From NCBI GenBank assembly GCA_030248135.1, contig JASANC010001934.1, forward strand, positions 1-64,000: 64,000 bases of DNA. The letters are read 5' to 3'. Origin of the DNA: Theristus sp. LFF4_11 (taxonomy: Eukaryota; Nematoda; Chromadorea; Monhysterida; Xyalidae). The translations under genes and the position numbers were made by a program. The stretch's first letter is position 1, and the number at the start of each line of letters is the position of its first letter. Positions 63,901 through 64,000 of the stretch are shown here, in pieces. The notes beneath the pieces were generated by a model, which was given only the letters and a program-made list of their open reading frames with translations, was not told where the DNA came from and made no database searches.

Positions 63901-64000
63901 TCCGCACCCTTGGGAACGGGATTCAGAAAATTTCATGTTTTTTATTGTTCAACGGTTTGTTTTCATTTATTTCATGCCGAAAAAACATTCTAAATAAAAA

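Larger units (their letters stand above)
63063..64000 (+). mobile_element. Mariner-type element 3, partial (runs toward window end)
   Basis: Starts TA-CAGGGTGAGCCAAAAAAAGG at 63061, like the ends of the elements at 9.8 and 17.0 kb. Contains a transposase N-terminus at 63609. No matching right end is seen before 64000, and a MITE piece follows at 63848, so the element is truncated or continues beyond the window. Confidence 0.6.

Overview
The window is animal nuclear DNA, probably from an invertebrate. It holds two spliced, recognisable metazoan genes in convergent orientation, and the rest is mostly non-coding sequence rich in transposable-element debris. The genes are a SIX3/6 (Optix-type) homeobox gene on the + strand (4 coding exons, 25573-30153) and an orthologue of HEATR5 (HEATR5A/HEATR5B, yeast Laa1) on the - strand (42 coding exons, 31324-58400). 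I could not place the phylum. Family assignments come from my memory of the protein families, without database searches. Exon ends come from splice signals, reading phase and family alignment.

Layout. 1-2.6 kb: two copies of a TA-flanked element with long G tracts and one palindromic MITE. 2.83-7.36 kb: a 4.5-kb foldback element, two inverted arms carrying 12 and 9 tandem copies of a 185-bp unit. 7.4-25.5 kb: intergenic DNA with three internally deleted mariner-type transposons (9.8, 10.5 and 17.0 kb) and no recognisable gene. 25.6-30.2 kb: the SIX3/6 gene. 30.2-31.3 kb: the short convergent 3' intergenic space. 31.3-58.4 kb: HEATR5, whose introns hold G-tract elements, palindromic MITEs, a 245-280-bp MITE family, a hAT-type element, a second foldback element (46.1-50.2 kb) with nested insertions, and a hAT copy. 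58.8-60.2 kb: a second hAT copy just upstream of the HEATR5 start. 60.2-62.3 kb: poly-G/poly-C elements, one split by a hAT-type insertion. 63.06 kb to the end: the 5' part of another mariner-type element.

The two genes act in unrelated processes: SIX3/6 in anterior and eye transcriptional patterning, HEATR5 in AP-1/clathrin traffic between endosomes and the trans-Golgi. They share only position. The HEATR5 model is open for 6,720 nt (about 2,239 codons) with matching phases at every junction. Two junctions (exons 7/8 and 32/33) are uncertain and one intron appears to be GC-AG.

The most unusual material is the repeat structure: the giant foldback, six copies of an element whose sub-ends are GGGGG/TTTATT arrays, two hAT copies sharing an apparent internal inversion and carrying different frameshifts, a mariner made of two inverted 3' ends, and several nested insertions with visible target duplications or empty sites.
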